Source: Prorocentrum cordatum
Lineage: Eukaryota; Sar; Dinophyceae; Prorocentrales; Prorocentraceae
Reading direction: 5' to 3'
Length of the DNA: 64,000 nucleotides
Assembly: GCA_963575745.1 (NCBI GenBank)
Contig: CAUYUJ010018294.1
Span: 663,043-727,042, forward strand
The position numbers were made by a program, and so were the translations under genes. Under the pieces are notes generated by a model, which saw nothing but the letters and a program-made list of their open reading frames with translations, was not told where the DNA came from and ran no database searches. Every line of letters begins with the position of its first letter. The stretch's first letter is position 1. Positions 61,965-64,000 of the stretch are shown here, in pieces.

Positions 61965-62470
61965 GGCGACAGATGAAACATACCGCATAAGGAACGATAA
62001 ATAACGCATGCAAGCCTAAGGAACGACCGAGCCCCTTTTGAAAAGTAAGTGATCCTTACTCAAGCCGCTCACTGTATATATATATATATATACACATGTA
62101 TCCGAAACCGCCCTTGTGAGGCCACCAGGCTGCGTGGCGGAGGCTTCCAGCAATCTGTTGCAATTCAACTTTCAGGTCGCCAATGTGATGAACATGCTTT
62201 CTGCCTCCTGCTGTGAATTGTGACTGTCCGCGACAGGGGGGGCGGCCGAACAGGAACCAGGTACCGTCCCCGACTCGTGTTGCCTGAATTTCCGGTGGGT
62301 CTGGGAGACAGGAGAAGTACTGTGGTTTCGCGATCTCGAGGGCAGAACCCTTTGCAAATCACTCCAGGCTCGTGCCCCCGAGGCCAGAACCCTTGTGCGC
62401 ATTACGCCACTTTGGCGGTATCGCGGCCAGAATCCGTCGTAACACGCGCCAGGTTCCCGATCCCTTCGTG
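61965..62470. other. Unique sequence with a TA run
   Basis: A TA run lies at 62073-62091. Sequence similar to CAGAACCCTT, with GTGCCCCCGAGG, repeats weakly at 62340-62400. No gene. Confidence 0.4.
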
Positions 62471-62471
62471 T

Positions 62472-62590
62472 AGGAGGAGGAGGAGTAGGAGTAGGAGTAG
62501 GAGTAGGAGTAGGAGGAGGAGGAGGAGGAGGAGGAGGAGGAGGAGGAGGAGGAGGAGGAGCGAGGAGGAAGAGAAGGAAGAGGACGAGGA
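62472..62590 (+). repeat. AGG/GTAGGA purine tract
   Basis: GTAGGA units followed by an AGG run. Confidence 0.93.
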
Positions 62591-62753
62591 TGAGAAGGTT
62601 CCCGATCCCGATCCCGAGGTCCAGGTTCCCGATCCCAGACTCCCCTGTAAAGTGCTCGCGCTCGCGAGGCCACGGTGCCTTGCGAACTGCGCATGGGGGT
62701 CGAGGCCCCACTGCGAACAACACCTCCCGAACAGAAGCCCGCCCCGGGGAGGT

Positions 62754-62802
62754 TCCTCCTCCTCCTCCTCCTCCTCCTCCTCCTCCTCCTCCTCCTCCTC
62801 CC
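62754..62802 (+). repeat. CCT trinucleotide tract
   Basis: Pure CCT. Together with the AGG tract at 62.5 kb it forms an inverted pair about 170 bp apart. A CCCCA run lies at 62887-62909. Confidence 0.92.
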
Positions 62803-63049
62803 CTCCCAGGACAGGACATATGTGCAGTGTTCGCTGTGTTCGTGGGGCGCTCTTCAATTCCCCCCCGTCCATCTCGCACACCAGGACCCCACCCCACCCC
62901 ACCCCACCCCGCATGCTTCCCGCAGCATCGGGGCTGGACCCGCAGCCACCCAGTTGAAGACAGTCCCAACTGCCCGATGTTGCCAAGGCCGGCGCTTCGA
63001 GCACCCGCACACGATCGTCCGAAGAGGAATTATTCTGAGACGCACCAAG

Positions 63050-63215
63050 CTCAACAACAACAATAACAACATCAACAACAACAAAAACAACAGCAACAAC
63101 AACAACAACAACAACAACGACAACGACAACGACAACGGCAACGACAACAAAAACGACGACCACGACGACCACGACGACGACGATACCACCAACAACAACA
63201 ACAACAACAACCCCA
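63050..63215 (+). repeat. CAA tract with ACGACA core
   Basis: CAACAA run, then ACGACAACG and CCACGACGA, then CAACAA again. Poly-Asn and poly-Leu frames are artefacts. Confidence 0.92.
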
Positions 63216-63625
63216 ACATCTCAAGGTTGTTGTCGAATGCCAATCGCCCTCGCATGCGGCTCCCGGACGTCTTACAAACGATGCCGAGTTATCCCCACAT
63301 CGCTCTGACACATCTAAATGCGACAGAGCGGGGGCAGGCGGCAGCGGGCGAAGCCCTTACGGATATACACATGACGTGTAATTCGTGTGTGTCGTTATGT
63401 GTATACTATACATCTACACCTGCAGGCATTGGTCGATACATATCTGTAGAAGAATGACTGAATGAGCAGGATAAGAGTTGGATGTTTCGGACTGTTCAGA
63501 CTTCAAATGTCGAGAATGAAGAATCGATCATCGGAGCTCGGGAAGTTTTACCGTTTCTGTCTTTCCTTGGCCTCTGGAAGCTGTTGGAGGCCTGCGGTAG
63601 CCTCGAGACGATCAAGAGGCCTCTT
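63216..63625. other. Unique sequence, no supportable gene
   Basis: AT-richer than average. Short ORFs only. Confidence 0.4.
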
Positions 63626-63629
63626 TGTT

Positions 63630-63815
63630 CTCCTCCTCCTCCTCCTCCTCCTCCTCCTCCCCCTCCCCCTCCTCTTCCTCCTCCTCCTCCTCCCCCTCCT
63701 CCTCCGTCTCTTCCTTCTCCTCCTCCTCCTCCGCCTCCTCCTCCTACTCGTCCTCATCCTCCTCCTCCTCCTCCTCCTCCTCCTCCTCCTCCTCCTCCTC
63801 CTCCTCTTCCTCCTC
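63630..63815 (+). repeat. CCT trinucleotide tract
   Basis: Long CCT run with CCCCCT, CTT and ATCC interruptions. Confidence 0.95.
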
Positions 63816-64000
63816 CCCACACCTGTGTGCTACTGAGTCCTCTTCCCAAAGAAACAAACGGATTTCCTCCCGTTCGCCACCCCGGGTTTGACCCTGGGGG
63901 GGGAAAGAAAACCTGTAGTCGTGGATGTTACAAGTCTGCGCCGCGGTGGGAAGGGCGGGGTCCTTGGGTCTGGCGGCTGACACCGCCTGGCCGTCCGCGT

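Noticed and set aside
1-64000. Dinoflagellate spliced-leader relic sequences
   Set aside because: Looked for the CCGTAGCCATTTTGGCTC core on both strands and did not see it.

Overview
The window looks like nuclear intergenic DNA from a large, GC-rich, repeat-laden protist genome, most probably a dinoflagellate. The reasons are a LINE-type retrotransposon with the order RNase H, endonuclease, reverse transcriptase, zinc finger (a layout I associate with dinoflagellates); very low gene density; many long CCT/AGG, GAC/GTC and CAA/GTT tracts; and one spliced cyclin gene with no operon-like packing. Species cannot be named from sequence alone. No rRNA, tRNA, CRISPR array or spliced-leader sequence was seen. 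A run of exactly 100 N at 26401-26500 is a scaffold gap.

Layout. 0-9 kb: dispersed repeats, CCT tracts and a Gly/Met-rich ORF on the minus strand (4400-5245). 9.1-15.6 kb: one decayed LINE on the plus strand. Its reverse transcriptase has been tandemly duplicated internally, and a 246-bp element with a 5-bp target duplication (TSD) sits in the RT C-terminal region. 16-27 kb: minisatellites, CAA and AGG tracts, foldback elements and the gap. 27.5-28.9 kb: a two-exon cyclin gene on the minus strand, the only gene whose family I recognise. 29-34.2 kb: a GAC/GTC-rich block containing a tandem duplication of about 1.3-1.6 kb; one copy carries a 1193-bp insertion flanked by an 8-bp duplication, and the other copy preserves the empty site. 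34.4-35.4 kb: a plausible unassigned coding exon on the minus strand. 35.5-64 kb: almost entirely dispersed and tandem repeats (satellites of 77, about 62, 12 and 8 bp, higher-order arrays, foldback elements), with two further small-element insertions of note, at 45.5 kb and 50.5 kb.

How it fits together. The main theme is small non-autonomous elements. Four insertions can be delimited by inverted ends plus a target duplication, and for three of them (1920-2067, 30511-31703, 50482-50637) an uninterrupted paralogous copy of the host repeat lies in this same window; the fourth (14659-14904) interrupts the LINE reading frame. Two copies of one family (1920-2067 and 45539-45717) have a CCT/AGG microsatellite between their inverted ends, suggesting that at least some trinucleotide tracts here were carried in by mobile elements. 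The cyclin is the only confident functional gene; the LINE is dead, with stops, frameshifts and substitutions at expected catalytic positions.
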